Shown one piece after another: positions 25,066-37,141 of a DNA stretch of 64,000 nt; the stretch's first letter is position 1, and each line of letters opens with the position of its first letter. The translations under genes and the position numbers were made by a program. The stretch covers positions 34,092,501-34,156,500 of the forward strand of contig CM060923.1 of the NCBI GenBank assembly GCA_030737875.1, given 5' to 3'. The DNA comes from Allium sativum (taxonomy: Eukaryota > Streptophyta > Magnoliopsida > Asparagales > Amaryllidaceae). The notes under the pieces are model-generated. The model made no database searches. It was not told where the DNA came from and saw only the letters and a program-made list of their open reading frames with translations.

Positions 25066-25692
25066 CCATTTCTTTTTTAGGGTACATTCTCGACCTCTTT
25101 CCTAATTAGCATATCTTTCTTTTTATCCGTGTTTATCCTGTTTATCTTAGTATCTCGTTAAACTTGTCATGAGAACCTTAGGTAGAAACCCTTTGGATGA
25201 AACATGTATTTGAAACATGTTATGCTTGATGGTTGCAAGTGGTTGCAAGTGTTTGCACGTGGATACTCGTGGATGCATGATACACATTAGGCACTAAGAT
25301 CGGCTCACACACTTTCATGTTGCATATGCATGAGTGCTTATACTTATTCATGGATGAAACTTGTTATGCTATCACATGGATGTTGCATATGGATGAATGT
25401 TATGTGCACTCATGTAGAGACTATGAGTTATGTTAGGAATTTGCATACATATGGACTCATTTCACTAACATGCTTTGCATTAAGGAGGTTTACTGTATCA
25501 GTAACCGCCTGATTTTTGCATTAGATAAGTGCATATACACACACCTTTGCATATGATCATACAGCATTTAGAATCCTTTAAGGACAATGACTGCACGTGG
25601 ATGATGTTTTGAGTAGATGGATGATGGATGGTAGGATACGTTCTTCCTAACTTGGAGATTTCGGGGACGAAATCCTTTAAGGAGGGGAGAAT
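21774..25692 (+). mobile_element. Truncated Tekay/Del chromovirus internal region, sharing the LTR at 25693
   Basis: From TCCTGTTCGCACC at 21774 onward this is nearly identical to 29813-33728, through the polyprotein end, the ~620 bp 3' untranslated region and the polypurine tract. The 5' LTR, primer site and most of gag are absent. It abuts the LTR at 25693 exactly as the intact internal region abuts the LTR at 33729. Confidence 0.9.
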
Positions 25693-25946
25693 GTAACAAC
25701 CCGTATTTTTGAATAACATGTTATAACATAAATCAAGGTAGAATTAAACTGTAAATTCTGAATTAAGGGAAACGGGCTGTGCCATTGCGTTCATCTCGGA
25801 AAAATACGCGAAATAGAGTCCGAGTTTTCGAAAATCGGAGTCCGTATGACCGAGATATGGCCTCGCGAAGTTTCACGAAAAATTCAAAATTCAAAACATA
25901 TTCAAATTTCAGAAAATCAGGGTAGGCGGGAAAAATCCCGCCCAGA

Positions 25947-26056
25947 CCAGGTCGACCTGGGGGTCGACCTGGGAGTCGACCTGGGTGGGACCAGGTCGAC
26001 TGGGGAGTCGACCCCAGGGTCGACCTGGGGGTCGACCTGCCTGGTCGGACCCAGGC
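25947..26056. repeat. GGTCGACC palindrome array in the LTR
   Basis: Seven GTCGAC hexamers occur within about 100 bp, mostly as GGTCGACCTGGG units about 15 bp apart, ahead of the TATA box. The same array, with two point changes, lies at 33987-34092 in the other LTR. It is CpG-dense in an AT-rich window. Confidence 0.9.
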
Positions 26057-26169
26057 AACCTGGTGCACCTATTTTGGCTGTTTTGACCTGTTTTGTTGGC
26101 TAGTGACGGGATTTGATGGCTCTGATTGAATCTAGGGTTAATCCTATGGCTAATACTATCCTAATCTTC

Positions 26170-26176
26170 TATAAAA
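26170..26176 (+). promoter_or_regulatory. TATA box of the chromovirus LTR
   Basis: CTATAAAAAG within U3, about 115 bp after the GTCGAC array. Transcription would be expected to start about 30 bp downstream. The 3' LTR has the same box at 34207. Confidence 0.65.
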
Positions 26177-28589
26177 AGACCCCTAAGCCTAGCCTAAATC
26201 ACCATTATTCAATCCTACAACTAAACTATGTCAAATTTGTTCCTCTCATGGCCTCCACTCTCATGCTAAAATTTCTAAGTTTATTTCTATGAGAGATTTT
26301 GAGTTCATACAAGTGTTTTCAAGCTTGTATGAGTGTTCTTAGTTTGCATTCAAGTCAAGTTGCAACATTTCTATTACAAAGCAAGGATTTTTATTGATTT
26401 GGCTCAAGGGTTTTTCATTTGGAGCTTTCATATTTGGGTCTTTTTGGTGATTGCATAAGGGCTTCGTCTCAATCTTTATAATAAATATTCATTTGTGTCT
26501 TCATAGCATTGTAAGCCCTTTTCTACTTTCTTTTTATTGAACTCTAAAGTTAAATGAATGATGCAAGTTTGGGTTGATCATTATGATATGCAAGTTTGGT
26601 TGATCATTATGTTATGCAAGTTGGTTCAATCATTATGTATGACACATGTTGCTATGTTATGCAAGTTTGGGTTGATCATTATACACATGTTATCATGTTA
26701 TGCAAGTTAAACTTGAGTTTGTGAGCCTAAAGCTTCAAGCTTTATGTTAAAGGTTGCATTTTGGCAACATGGAAGTTATCATATCCCTTATGATAACTTG
26801 CATGTGAGGCTAAATGCGAACTTCTAGCAACTTCTACATGTCATTTATCATCATGTATCACTCATATGCTAAGTTTGGTTTTATGCATGCTTTTGAAGCC
26901 TAATAATGCAATATGCAAGTATATGAACATATGTACATTTCATATGCCACCATGATAAACTTGTGGCTTCAACACCTTTTTGTCATGATTATGCCAAGTT
27001 CCCTATTTTATCCTTTATGCGTTGATGCGATTATGTAAACGAGGGGATTACGTTGGGATTGGGTAACATTATGACATAAACATGGTTTTTATAACATGAC
27101 GTGATATGTTAACTTGTAATTATGTTTTGGAAACATAATGGACATGACACTTAGAAAATATGAGTGTGGCCAACTCGAGGTTGGGTTGAGTTTGTAGCAT
27201 AAATCTACCTGGACCCGCCCGGCTTAACTAGTGGCTACAAACAATAGGACCCAATGTGAGAAGTTGGTCATGTTGTGCTCGAACCCGAGGTTAGACCAAG
27301 TTGTGGTGTAAAGCTACCCGGACCCGCCCGGCTTAACTAGTAACCACAACAAGGTCTAATGTGAGAGGTTAAAGCACATTAAGTAAATTAATGCCTCCTG
27401 ATTAGGGTTAAGTCATGGTCCACTTAATACTTAACCAATTTGGGCTTGATGGGTTAATCGGGGTTAAGTCATGAACCTTGGGTACACTTAACCAATTTAA
27501 TCCACGTTTGGATCGGGTTAACCACATTTAACCTGTTAAGAAACCCTAGTTGTGTGGTCCTTTTCAGCAGTAACCCTCTTGATAGTATCATAAGACCCTA
27601 GGACTAGGCTAGGGTAGGGCACAATTACTGGGCTGACATGTAAGCGACCAAAACGACGGCTGAGTAGGTACGCCGGTGTAGGTCCAGGCGGACTATGGTC
27701 GTGCACTTAGTCCGGAGTTGGAAAATCAGGCACGGGTACCAGTAGATCTAGACTGTGCATACTTGATTTGGTGTCTGAGGTTGACACCCTAGGACTTGAT
27801 ACACCCAAGGGTGGACCTAGCGCAGTTTAACTACATCGCATGTTTGGGTCGTATGACACCGACACTTGACGAGTTAGGCTTATAGGGAGCCGATCAACTA
27901 GACTGTGTAGTTGGACCTTGATTTAGGTCACCTCATGATGTTGGGCCAAGCTTGGGCCAAGGGATCAATTCTTGTTTTTACTTGACATGTTGGAATGCTA
28001 GTACACCCGTGGTGCAAAACTTAACCTTGATTATGCGATGTCACCTTTATCTATCTTGTTGGTTAATCACCATGCCAGTATGTTGTTATCCTTATGCTCA
28101 TCTCAGCTTCTCATGCCATTTAACTTTACTAGTTCATGAACTGATAGTAGATAGGGCTTACCAGTCTTTTTGACTGACCTGTTTTCTTTCGCCTCTTTTC
28201 TTCCGTCCCCCCCCCCTTCAGGTCCTCAGGGTGGGAACATTGGAGCTTAGCTGGGATCTTTACAGCTTGCTTACTGGATTTGCTCATGTACGGTTTTGGA
28301 CATTGAGCTAGCTATGGTTTATCACTTCACTTTGGGGATAGTACTTTATGTATTTCAGTTTTTCAGTTTATGCTTTTCTCTAGACTTTGTTTGTTGGAAA
28401 ATAATGACCAAGTACTTTGTTGTAACATGACTATGGTTTTGAAATGCTAGTTTTATCCGCTGCTTTACTACTCTGTTTTACTTATATATTCTGTCTTGTG
28501 ATATCTGCATGCATGTTTACCTTGTTTAACGCCCCTCCGAAGCTAGTGTGCTTGCAAGAGTTACCCTGGCGGAGGTGGGGTGTTACATT

Positions 28590-28601
28590 TGGTATCAGAG
28601 C
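28590..28601 (+). promoter_or_regulatory. Primer-binding site (initiator Met tRNA type)
   Basis: TGGTATCAGAGC starts two bases after the LTR end. This is complementary to the 3' end of plant initiator methionine tRNA, the usual primer for minus-strand DNA synthesis in this group. Confidence 0.9.
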
Positions 28602-28783
28602 ATAAGGTTTACAAGATTTGAGCAAAAGTGTTTTTGAAACTTACCTTTTAAAAAACTATTTTCAAAACCAATTAAGTATTTTCCAAGAAAAGTCTAGTTA
28701 TTTTAAAAAAAAAGCTATTCCCCAAAAGCCATAGCACTATCCTTCGTTTCTTCGTTCTGAATCTATCTTTTTCCTTTTTCAGT

Positions 28784-28888
28784 ATGGCCGATCTTAACCT
28801 TCCCGAGGGAGTGATCATTCCCGGATGGTTCCGGAGGTACTTGGAAGCTAGGGCCAACGATGTGGGCCCAGCAAATACCCCAATATAA
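28784..28888 (+). pseudogene. Displaced N-terminal piece of Gag
   Basis: ATG at 28784 opens 34 codons (starting MADLNLPEG) ending at TAA 28886-28888. The main frame continues immediately with [17 protein letters not shown] one- or two-base indel near 28870-28888 probably split a single Gag reading frame. Confidence 0.7.
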
Positions 28889-28956
28889 CTGAGGTTCCTC
28901 CTCCTCCTCAGAATCCGCAAGCAGATTTCGCTAAGATTTGTAAAGACTTTAAGGCG

Positions 28957-31900
28957 ATGGGTGGCAAGAACTTTATTGGGACGGAGACTTTTGTGGAGGC
29001 AAGAAATTGGTTGAAAGAAACTGAAGATCTCTTCGCCATCTTTGATGTGCAAGATCATAGGAAGGTTTTATTGGCAGCATGGTTATTAAAAGTAGAAGCT
29101 GCTTATTGGTGGGAGGTCACCAATGCTACGAGGCCTATAGAGACTTGGGCCGACTTTAGGACAAGATTTGGGCTTAAGTTTCTATCATTAGCTGAGGCGA
29201 ATTTGCAATTGGAGAAATTTATATCTTTGAAGCAAGGAGACATGACAGTGAGGGAGTATGTGAATGAGTTTAACAAGCTCGCCCGATTCGGTTTGGACAT
29301 GGTTAATACTCCCCAGAAGAAGGCTTTACGCTTTGCACGAGGGTTGAATGAGCCATTACAAGGTTTAGCCTTATCTCATATACCCATGGGAGCCACTTTT
29401 GAAGGACTAGTAGACATGGCATTGCTTCAAGGAGACGATAGGAATGGCAAGAAGGAAGTCAAGGCTAATGAGACTCAAGCCAAGAAGACAGACACCAAGT
29501 GGGGAGGAAATCAGAGCAATCAGAACAACAAAAACAACAAGGGCAACAAGGCCAAGGCAAAGGACCCAAGAAAATGCAACTACTGTGGGATTGTTGGGCA
29601 CATAGCTAAAGACTGTAGGAAGAAGAAGAGGAAGTTAGGCGGATGCTTTCATTGTGGAGAGACCGGACATTTTAGCAAGGATTGCCCCAAGAAGCAAGGG
29701 CAGAATCAGCGTGCAGGACCTTCTGGAGGGCAAGTACATGCTCTCAACGCTGCTCCAGTTCAGGATCGAGGTAGTATTTCTGTAGAAAGTCTTGTTTATA
29801 TTTCTGATTATCCTGTTCGCACCTTATTTGATTCTGGCGCATCGCATAGTTTTATCTCTTCTGACATTGTTGAAAGTTTGCACCTAAGTACTAGCCTAGT
29901 TGAGGATCCCGTTTGTGTTTCAAATCCAATTGGGGGTTCCGCCCATCTATCTATGATTTGTGTGGATTTGAAGATTTCTATTTTGACCGTAGAATTCACG
30001 TGTAATGCTTATGTTCTCGGGTTCACGGGATATGGGTTGATCTTGGGCATGGATTGGTTGTCCAGCTATGGAGCCATTCTCGATTGTGAACATAGGGTGG
30101 TGAGGCTCATGACTTGCCTCGGTAATACCCTAGAAATTTCTTGTAACCCTAGAGGTCCCGTCATGTTATGTTATCTTGAATCTCTCGACTCGTCCATCGA
30201 TGAGCTGCAATCTGTAAGGGTGGTCCGAGACTATCCTGATGTCTTTGAAGAAGTTAAGGGGTTACCCCCTAAACGAGAGATAGATTTCCGCATTTATCTA
30301 GTTGATAATGCCAAGCCAGTATCATTGCCCGTTAGGCACATGGCCCCTCGTGAGAGAAGGGAGCTCAGTAAGCAAATCAAGGAGTTGCTTGAGAAGAATT
30401 TTATTAGGCGAAGCATTTCTGAATGGGGTGCTCCGGTGGTATTCGCTACTAAGGCGGATGGTTCGCTTCGTCTATGTGTTGATTATCGAGAATTGAACAA
30501 GCTGACAAAGAAGAATAGGCACCCGTTACCGAGGATTGATGACCTCTTTGACCAGCTTGTTGGTGCTTCTGTTTTCTCTCAGCTCGATCTAGCCACCGGA
30601 TTCCATCAGCTTAGAGTAGCTGAGGATAGCATTGATAAAACTGCGTTTAGGACTCCAGATGGATTCTTTGAATGGCTTGTCATGCCATTTGGTTTGACTA
30701 ATGCACCCGCCTACTTCGTAGACTTGATGAGTAGGGTGTTCAGGGAGTTCCTTAACAAGTTTGTTGTTGTCTTCGTGGATGATATTTTGATCTTCTCAAA
30801 GGATGAGGGAGAACATGCTAGGCATCTCAAGGAAGTGATGGATACGCTTAGAGCGCATCAGTTGAAAGCCAAGTTCTCCAAATGTCATTTCGGGAGAAGG
30901 GAAGTTCGGTTTCTTGGACATATAGTTTCTAAGCAAGGCATAGCGGTGGATCCCGCGAAAGTGGTTGTGATTCAAGATTGGAAGACTCCTAGGAATGCAA
31001 CCGAAGTAAGAAGCTTTCTCGGTCTGGCGGGCTACTATAGGAAGTTCATCAGGGACTTCGCTAAGATTTCGGCCCCTCTTACTAAGTTGACGAAGAAGAA
31101 CTTAGTCTTTGCATGGGACTTGGAGTGTGAGCTCGCTTTTCAAAAGCTCAAAAGAGCCTTTACCTCAGCTCCAGTTTTGGCATTACCCGATAGTGGTAAG
31201 ATGTTTACCGTGTACACCGATGCATGTGGTACGGGGTTAGGAGCTGTTCTAATGCAAGAGGGAAGAGTGATATGTTATGGGGGTAGGCAACTTAAAGTTC
31301 ATGAGAAGAACTATCCCACTCATGATTTGGAGTTAGCGGCGATCGTCTTTGCACTCAAATCCTGGCGCCACTATCTTCTAGGCGAAAGGTTTGAGTTGTA
31401 TACTGATCACAAGTCACTCAAATACCTCTTCTCGCAAAAAGATCTGAATCTAAGGCAGCAAAGGTGGATGGAATTCTTGGCATCTTATGACTTAGAGATA
31501 GCTTATACCCCTGGCAAGGGTAATGTTGTGGCGGATGCACTAAGCAGAAGGAGGTTGACTTTGAGCCCCTTGTTCATTGAGATGAAGAACTTAGAATTCT
31601 TGGCAACCTTTGATTTCACGATGGCTGTTGAGTCGATGACAGGTTCATTAGCATCCCTTGAGCTTAGACCCACACTTCTTGATCAAGTTGGGGCTTCGCA
31701 GAAGAAAGATCCACAGACAGTCGAGGTCATGGACAGGTTGATTCGTGGTGAGACGTCTAGTCACCTCGCTAGATATACTATTGATGATAAGGGTTGGCTA
31801 AGGCATGACGGAAGGCTATGCGTTCCACAAGTAGGAGACTTGGTGCATAAAGTTCTTGAAGAATCACATCACTCGAAGATGACTATACATCCGGGAGGAG

Positions 31901-33117
31901 ATAAGATGTATAGAGATATGAAGCGTATTTTCTTTTGGGCCGGAATGAAGAAAGATGTAGCAGAGTATGTTTCAAAGTGCATAGTGTGCCAACAAGTGAA
32001 AGCCGAGTCAAAGAAACCAGGTGGGCTATTACATCCATTGGAGGTCCCGCAATGGAAGTGGGAGAGTATTTCTATGGATTTTGTGGATGGATTGCCTAGG
32101 TCAAGGAGAGGGAACACAAGCATATGGGTCATAGTTGACAGACTTACGAAGAGTGCTCACTTCATCCCAGTAAAGAGCAAGAGGACCGCATCAGGGCTGG
32201 CATCTATTTATCTCCGAGAGATAGTGCGGTTGCATGGAGTTCCTTCTAGCATAGTTAGCGATCGTGACCCAATTTTCACTAGCCAGTTCTGGAACAGTTT
32301 GCAAGAAGCGATGGGCACGCGATTGAATCTGAGTACGGCCTATCACCCCCAGACGGATGGCCAAACCGAAAGGGTGAATAGAGTGCTAGAAGATCTCTTG
32401 AGGCTTTGTGTTCTCGACTTCGGTGCTACTTGGGAAGACCACCTTCCTCTTGTAGAGTTTGCTTATAATAATAGCTATCAAGCCAGCATAGGGATGACAC
32501 CATTTGAAGCTTTGTATGGGAGGCCGTGTAGGTCACCATCTTGTTGGTGGGAGACAACAGATAGGCTTATACTTGGGCCCGATATGATACGGGACACAAC
32601 CGAGAAAGTTGAATTAGTGAGAAGAAGGATGAAAGCGGCCCAAGACAGACAGAAATCCTATGCTGACAGGCGAAGGGCAGATTTGGAATTCGAAGTGGGA
32701 GACATGGTTTTCGTGAAGGTTTCTCCTTTGCGTAATGTGGTACGTTTTGGAGCAGTAGGGAAGCTGGCACCAAGGTTCGTAGGACCCTTCCCCATCATAG
32801 AGAGAATTGGAAAGATGGCCTATAAGGTGGAATTACCCGAAAAGCTAGCCGGAGTGCATAATGTCTTTCATGTCTCGCATCTCCGAAAGTGCCTACATGA
32901 GTCCGCTGAGGTGGTTGAACCAAGCATTCTTGAAGACATTGAGGTAGAGAAAGAAGCAACCTTGAGAAAAGTTCCGATTCGTATCTTGGAAACGGAGATC
33001 AAGAAGCTAAGGAATCGGGAAGTCAAATTGGTGAAAGTTCAGTGGAGTGAAGCCGATGAAGACGCAACTTGGGAAACCGAGGAGAAGATGCGTGGGCTTT
33101 ATCCATTTCTTTTTTAG
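28957..33117 (+). CDS. Gag-Pol polyprotein of the Tekay/Del-type chromovirus
   Basis: 1386 residues in one open frame. Gag retrotransposon domain (about 1-150), two CCHC knuckles (207-220 and 230-243), aspartic protease with DSG at 292-294, reverse transcriptase with FVDD at 606-609, RNase H (Asp755 in YTDACGTG), integrase with HHCC zinc region and Asp1041, Asp1102 and Glu1138 (DD35E), a GPY/F-like segment ([12 protein letters not shown]), and a chromodomain-like tail ([15 protein letters not shown]). The family copies itself through RNA and integrates the cDNA. The frame is open back to about 28888. An upstream ATG at 28784 (MADLNLPEG) looks like the true Gag start but is in another frame and stops at 28886-28888. 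The element thus has a frameshift near the Gag N-terminus, or uses 28957 or recoding. Confidence 0.93.
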   Translation: MGGKNFIGTETFVEARNWLKETEDLFAIFDVQDHRKVLLAAWLLKVEAAYWWEVTNATRPIETWADFRTRFGLKFLSLAEANLQLEKFISLKQGDMTVREYVNEFNKLARFGLDMVNTPQKKALRFARGLNEPLQGLALSHIPMGATFEGLVDMALLQGDDRNGKKEVKANETQAKKTDTKWGGNQSNQNNKNNKGNKAKAKDPRKCNYCGIVGHIAKDCRKKKRKLGGCFHCGETGHFSKDCPKKQGQNQRAGPSGGQVHALNAAPVQDRGSISVESLVYISDYPVRTLFDSGASHSFISSDIVESLHLSTSLVEDPVCVSNPIGGSAHLSMICVDLKISILTVEFTCNAYVLGFTGYGLILGMDWLSSYGAILDCEHRVVRLMTCLGNTLEISCNPRGPVMLCYLESLDSSIDELQSVRVVRDYPDVFEEVKGLPPKREIDFRIYLVDNAKPVSLPVRHMAPRERRELSKQIKELLEKNFIRRSISEWGAPVVFATKADGSLRLCVDYRELNKLTKKNRHPLPRIDDLFDQLVGASVFSQLDLATGFHQLRVAEDSIDKTAFRTPDGFFEWLVMPFGLTNAPAYFVDLMSRVFREFLNKFVVVFVDDILIFSKDEGEHARHLKEVMDTLRAHQLKAKFSKCHFGRREVRFLGHIVSKQGIAVDPAKVVVIQDWKTPRNATEVRSFLGLAGYYRKFIRDFAKISAPLTKLTKKNLVFAWDLECELAFQKLKRAFTSAPVLALPDSGKMFTVYTDACGTGLGAVLMQEGRVICYGGRQLKVHEKNYPTHDLELAAIVFALKSWRHYLLGERFELYTDHKSLKYLFSQKDLNLRQQRWMEFLASYDLEIAYTPGKGNVVADALSRRRLTLSPLFIEMKNLEFLATFDFTMAVESMTGSLASLELRPTLLDQVGASQKKDPQTVEVMDRLIRGETSSHLARYTIDDKGWLRHDGRLCVPQVGDLVHKVLEESHHSKMTIHPGGDKMYRDMKRIFFWAGMKKDVAEYVSKCIVCQQVKAESKKPGGLLHPLEVPQWKWESISMDFVDGLPRSRRGNTSIWVIVDRLTKSAHFIPVKSKRTASGLASIYLREIVRLHGVPSSIVSDRDPIFTSQFWNSLQEAMGTRLNLSTAYHPQTDGQTERVNRVLEDLLRLCVLDFGATWEDHLPLVEFAYNNSYQASIGMTPFEALYGRPCRSPSCWWETTDRLILGPDMIRDTTEKVELVRRRMKAAQDRQKSYADRRRADLEFEVGDMVFVKVSPLRNVVRFGAVGKLAPRFVGPFPIIERIGKMAYKVELPEKLAGVHNVFHVSHLRKCLHESAEVVEPSILEDIEVEKEATLRKVPIRILETEIKKLRNREVKLVKVQWSEADEDATWETEEKMRGLYPFLF

Positions 33118-33711
33118 GGTACATTCTCGACCTCTTTCCTAATTAGCATATCTTTCTTTTTATCCGTGTTTATCCTGTTTATCTTATTATCTTGTTAAAC
33201 TTGTCATGAGAACCTTAGGTAGAAACCCTTTGGATGAAACATGTATTTGAAACATGTTATGCTTGATGGTTGCAAGTGGTTGCAAGTGTTTGCACGTGGA
33301 TACTCGTGGATGCATGATACACATTAGGCACTAAGATCGGCTCACACACTTTCATGTTGCATATGCATGAGTGCTTATACTTATTCATGGATGAAACTTG
33401 TTATGCTATCACATGGATGTTGCATATGGATGAATGTTATGTGCACTCATGTAGAGACTATGAGTTATGTTAGGAATTTGCATACATATGGACTCATTTC
33501 ACTAACATGCTTTGCATTAAGGAGGTTTACTGTATCAGTAACCGCCTGATTTTTGCATTAGATAAGTGCATATACACACACCTTTGCATATGATCATACA
33601 GCATTTAGAATCCTTTAAGGACAATGACTGCACGTGGATGATGTTTTGAGTAGATGGATGATGGATGGTAGGATACGTTCTTCCTAACTTGGAGATTTCG
33701 GGGACGAAATC

Positions 33712-33728
33712 CTTTAAGGAGGGGAGAA
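33712..33728 (+). promoter_or_regulatory. Polypurine tract before the 3' LTR
   Basis: AAGGAGGGGAGAA lies directly before TGTAACAACCC at 33729. It primes plus-strand synthesis in this group. The truncated copy has the same tract before 25693. Confidence 0.85.
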
Positions 33729-36610
33729 TGTAACAACCCGTATTTTTGAATAACATGTTATAACATAAATCAAGGTAGAATTAAACTGTAAAATCTGAAT
33801 TAAGGGAAACGGGCTGTGCCATTGCGTTCAACTCGGAAAAATACGCGAAATAGAGTCCGAGTTTTCGAAAATCGGAGTCCGTATGACCGAGATATGGCCT
33901 CGCGAAGTTTCACGAAAAATTCAAAATTCAAAACAGATTCAAATTTCAGAAAATCAGGGTAGGCGGGAAAAATCCCGCCCAGACCAGATCGACCTGGGGG
34001 TCGACCTGGGAGTCGACCTGGGTGGGACCAGGTCGACTGGGGAGTCGACCCCAGGGTCGACCTGGGGGTCGACTTGCCTAGTCGGACCCAGGCAACCTGG
34101 TGCACCTATTTTGGCTGTTTTGACCTGTTTTGTTGGCTAGTGACGGGATTTGATGGCTCTGATTGAATCTAGGGTTAATCCTATGGCTAATACTATCCTA
34201 ATCTTCTATAAAAAGACCCCTAAGCCTAGCCTAAATCACCATTATTCAATCCTACAACTAAACTATGTCAAATTTGTTCCTCTCATGGCCTCCACTCTCA
34301 TGCTAAAATTTCTAAGTTTATTTCTATGAGAGATTTTGAGTTCATACAAGTGTTTTCAAGCTTGTATGAGTGTTCTTAGTTTGCATTCAAGTCAAGTTGC
34401 AACATTTCTATTACAAAGCAAGGATTTTTATTGATTTGGCTCAAGGGTTTTTCATTTGGAGATTTCATATTTGGGTCTTTTTGGTGATTGCATAAGGGCT
34501 TCGTCTCAATCTTTATAATAAATATTCATTTGTGTCTTCATAGCATTGTAAGCCCTTTTCTACTTTCTTTTTATTGAACTCTAAAGTTAAATGAATGATG
34601 CAAGTTTGGGTTGATCATTATGATATGCAAGTTTGGTTGATCATTATGTTATGCAAGTTGGTTCAATCATTATGTATGACACATGTTGCTATGTTATGCA
34701 AGTTTGGGTTGATCATTATACACATGTTATCATGTTATGCAAGTTAAACTTGAGTTTGTGAGCCTAAAGCTTCAAACTTTATGTTAAAGGTTGCATTTTG
34801 GCAACATGGAAGTTATCATATCCCTTATGATAACTTGCATGTGAGGCTAAATGCGAACTTCTAGCAACTTCTACATGTCATTTATCACCATGTATCACTC
34901 ATATGCTAAGTTTGGTTTTATGCATGCTTTTGAAGCCTAATAATGCAATATGCAAGTATATGAACATATGTACATTTCATATGCCACCATGATAAACTTG
35001 TGGCTTCAACACCTTTTTGTCATGATTATGCCAAGTTCCCTATTTTATCCTTTATGCGTTGATGCGATTATGTAAACGAGGGGATTACGTTGGGATTGGG
35101 TAACATTATGACATAAACATGGTTTTTATAACATGACGTGATATGTTAACTTGTAATTATGTTTTGGAAACATAATGGACATGACACTTAGAAAATATGA
35201 GTGTGGCCAACTCGAGGTTGGGTTGAGTTTGTCGCATAAATCTACCCGGACCCGCCCGGCTTAACTAGTGGCTACAAACAATAGGACCCAATGTGAGAAG
35301 TTGGTCATGTTGTGCTCGAACCCGAGGTTAGACCAAGTTGTGGTGTAAAGCTACCCGGACCCACCCGGCTTAACTAGTAACCACAACAAGGTCTAATGTG
35401 AGAAGTTAAAGCACATTAAGTAAATTAATGCCTTCTGATTAGGGTTAAGTCATGGTCCACTTAATACTTAACCAATTTGGGCTTGATGGGTTAATCGGGG
35501 TTAAGTCATGAACCTTGGGTACACTTAACCAATTTAATCCACGTTTGGATCGGGTTAACCACATTTAACCCGTTAAGAAACCCTAGTTGCGTGGTCCTTT
35601 TCAGCAGTAACCCTCTTGATAGTATCATAAGACCCTAGGACTAGGCTAGGGTGGGGCACGATTACTGGGCTGACATGTAAGCGACCAAAACGACAGCTGA
35701 GTAGGTACGCCGGTGTAGGTCCAGGCGGACTATGGTCGTGCACTTAGTCCGGAGTTGGAAAATCAGGCACGGGTACCAGTAGATCTAGACTGTGCATACT
35801 TGATTTGGTGTCCGAGGTTGACACCCTAGGGTGGACCTAGCGCAGTTTAACTACATCGCATGTTTGGGCCGTATGACACCGACACTTAACGAGTTAGGCT
35901 TATAGGGAGCCGATCAACTAGACCGTGTAGTTGGACCTTGATTTAGGTCACCTCATGATGTTGGGCCAAGCTTGGGCCAAGGGATCAATTCTTGTTTTAT
36001 ACTTGACATGTTGGAATGCTAGTACACCCGTGGTGCAAAACTTAACCTTGATTATGCGATGTCACCTTTATCTATCTTGTTGGTTAATCACCATGCCAGT
36101 ATGTTGTTATCCTTATGCTCATCTCAGCTTCTCATGCCAGTTAACTTTACTAGTTCATGGACAGATAGTAGTTAGGGCTTACCAGTCTTTTTGACTGACC
36201 TGTTTTCTTTCGCCTCTTTTCTTCCGTTTCCCCCCCCCCCTCAGGTTCTCAGGGTGGGAACATTGGAGCTTAACTTGGATCTTTATAGCTTGCTTACTGG
36301 ATTTGCTCATGTACGCTTTTGGACATTGAGCTAGCTATGGTTTATCACTTCACTTTGGGGATAGTACTTTATGTATTTCAGTTTTTCAGTTTATGCTTTT
36401 CTCTAGACTTTGTTTGTTGGAAAATAATTACCAAGTACCTTGTTGTAACTTAACTATGGTTTTGAAATGCTAGTTTTATCCGCTGCTTTACTACTCTGTT
36501 TTACTTATATTTTCTGTCTTGTGATATCTGCATGCATGTTTACCTTGTTTAACGCCCCTCCGAAGCTAGTGTGCTTGCAAGAGTTACCCTGGCGGAGGTG
36601 GGGTGTTACA
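33729..36610 (+). repeat. 3' LTR of the chromovirus
   Basis: 2882 bp, near-identical to 25693-28587. Differences include one base in each of several places, an 18-19 bp loss near 35830 and a longer C run (about 36230-36240). It ends TGTTACA at 36610 and is followed by old repeat sequence. Confidence 0.93.
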
Positions 36611-37141
36611 GCTACACAAAGCTGTGCTAAATAAAGTTGTGCTTTGATCATCAACCACAAGGCTCTGCTATTAAACAATAAGCCTTGATCAATTGCATCT
36701 TAGCATGCCACATTGTCAGTCCATACCATACCATTGATTTCTACCAATATATAACCTCTAAGCTCGTACATCTCATGGAAGGGTATAAGCAAGAGAATAA
36801 ATTCTCCGCCACCAAACAAATATATATTTAGTAGAGATCAACGAATACAACATAAAGGAATACAACGTCAGACATACCAATCATTTACAAGTCTGTTCTG
36901 GGTCTGAATGAAACTGGAGGCACCTTATTCCTCGTCCCATATGTCCAATACAGGAGAGAGGTCCTTACATATCCGTCGATCTCTAAGTACATTTGGACGA
37001 TTACCACTTATTACCTTGTCTTGGGTGTACGGACCAATCAAGGCATCAGTAATCACCCAAACGAAGTGAAGAACTCCGGTCTTCAACCACTGTCTTCATC
37101 TTCGACTCTTGATCGTCGTAGTAATTATTCAGAATGGGTTA
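36611..37141 (-). repeat. Old LTR-like repeat, copy 2, left piece
   Basis: Begins GCTACACAAAGCT, matching 62769 onward and 16868 onward. It continues in order through CGGAGGCACCTTAT to CAGAATGGG, where the Sirevirus-like element interrupts it. The sequence resumes at 47338. Confidence 0.8.

Larger units (their letters stand above)
25693..28587 (+). repeat. 5' LTR of the chromovirus (also 3' LTR of the truncated copy)
   Basis: 2895 bp, TGTAACAACCC...GGGGTGTTACA. It carries a GTCGAC array (25947-26056), a TATA box (26170), a duplicated ~120 bp 'cccgaggtt...ggcttaactagt' block (about 27177 and 27297), GGTTAAGT/ACTTAACC units (about 27410-27510) and a pyrimidine/C-run/CAG signal near 28190-28222. 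Confidence 0.93.
25693..36610 (+). mobile_element. Full-length Ty3 chromovirus (Tekay/Del type) with two near-identical LTRs
   Basis: LTRs at 25693-28587 and 33729-36610 flank a 5.14 kb internal region with an initiator-Met-type primer site, Gag-Pol and a polypurine tract. LTRs of ~2.9 kb, a single Gag-Pol frame and a C-terminal chromodomain-like segment fit the Tekay/Del lineage. The right flank (GCTAC...) is an old LTR-like repeat. The left flank is another chromovirus internal region, so a target duplication cannot be tested. The two LTRs differ at scattered positions, including an 18-19 bp deletion in the 3' copy near 35830, so insertion was recent. Confidence 0.93.

Noticed and set aside
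28672..29058. Minus-strand frame of 128 codons at the chromovirus 5' end
   Set aside because: It is antisense to the Gag coding region and leader; the plus-strand frame has clear retrotransposon domains.
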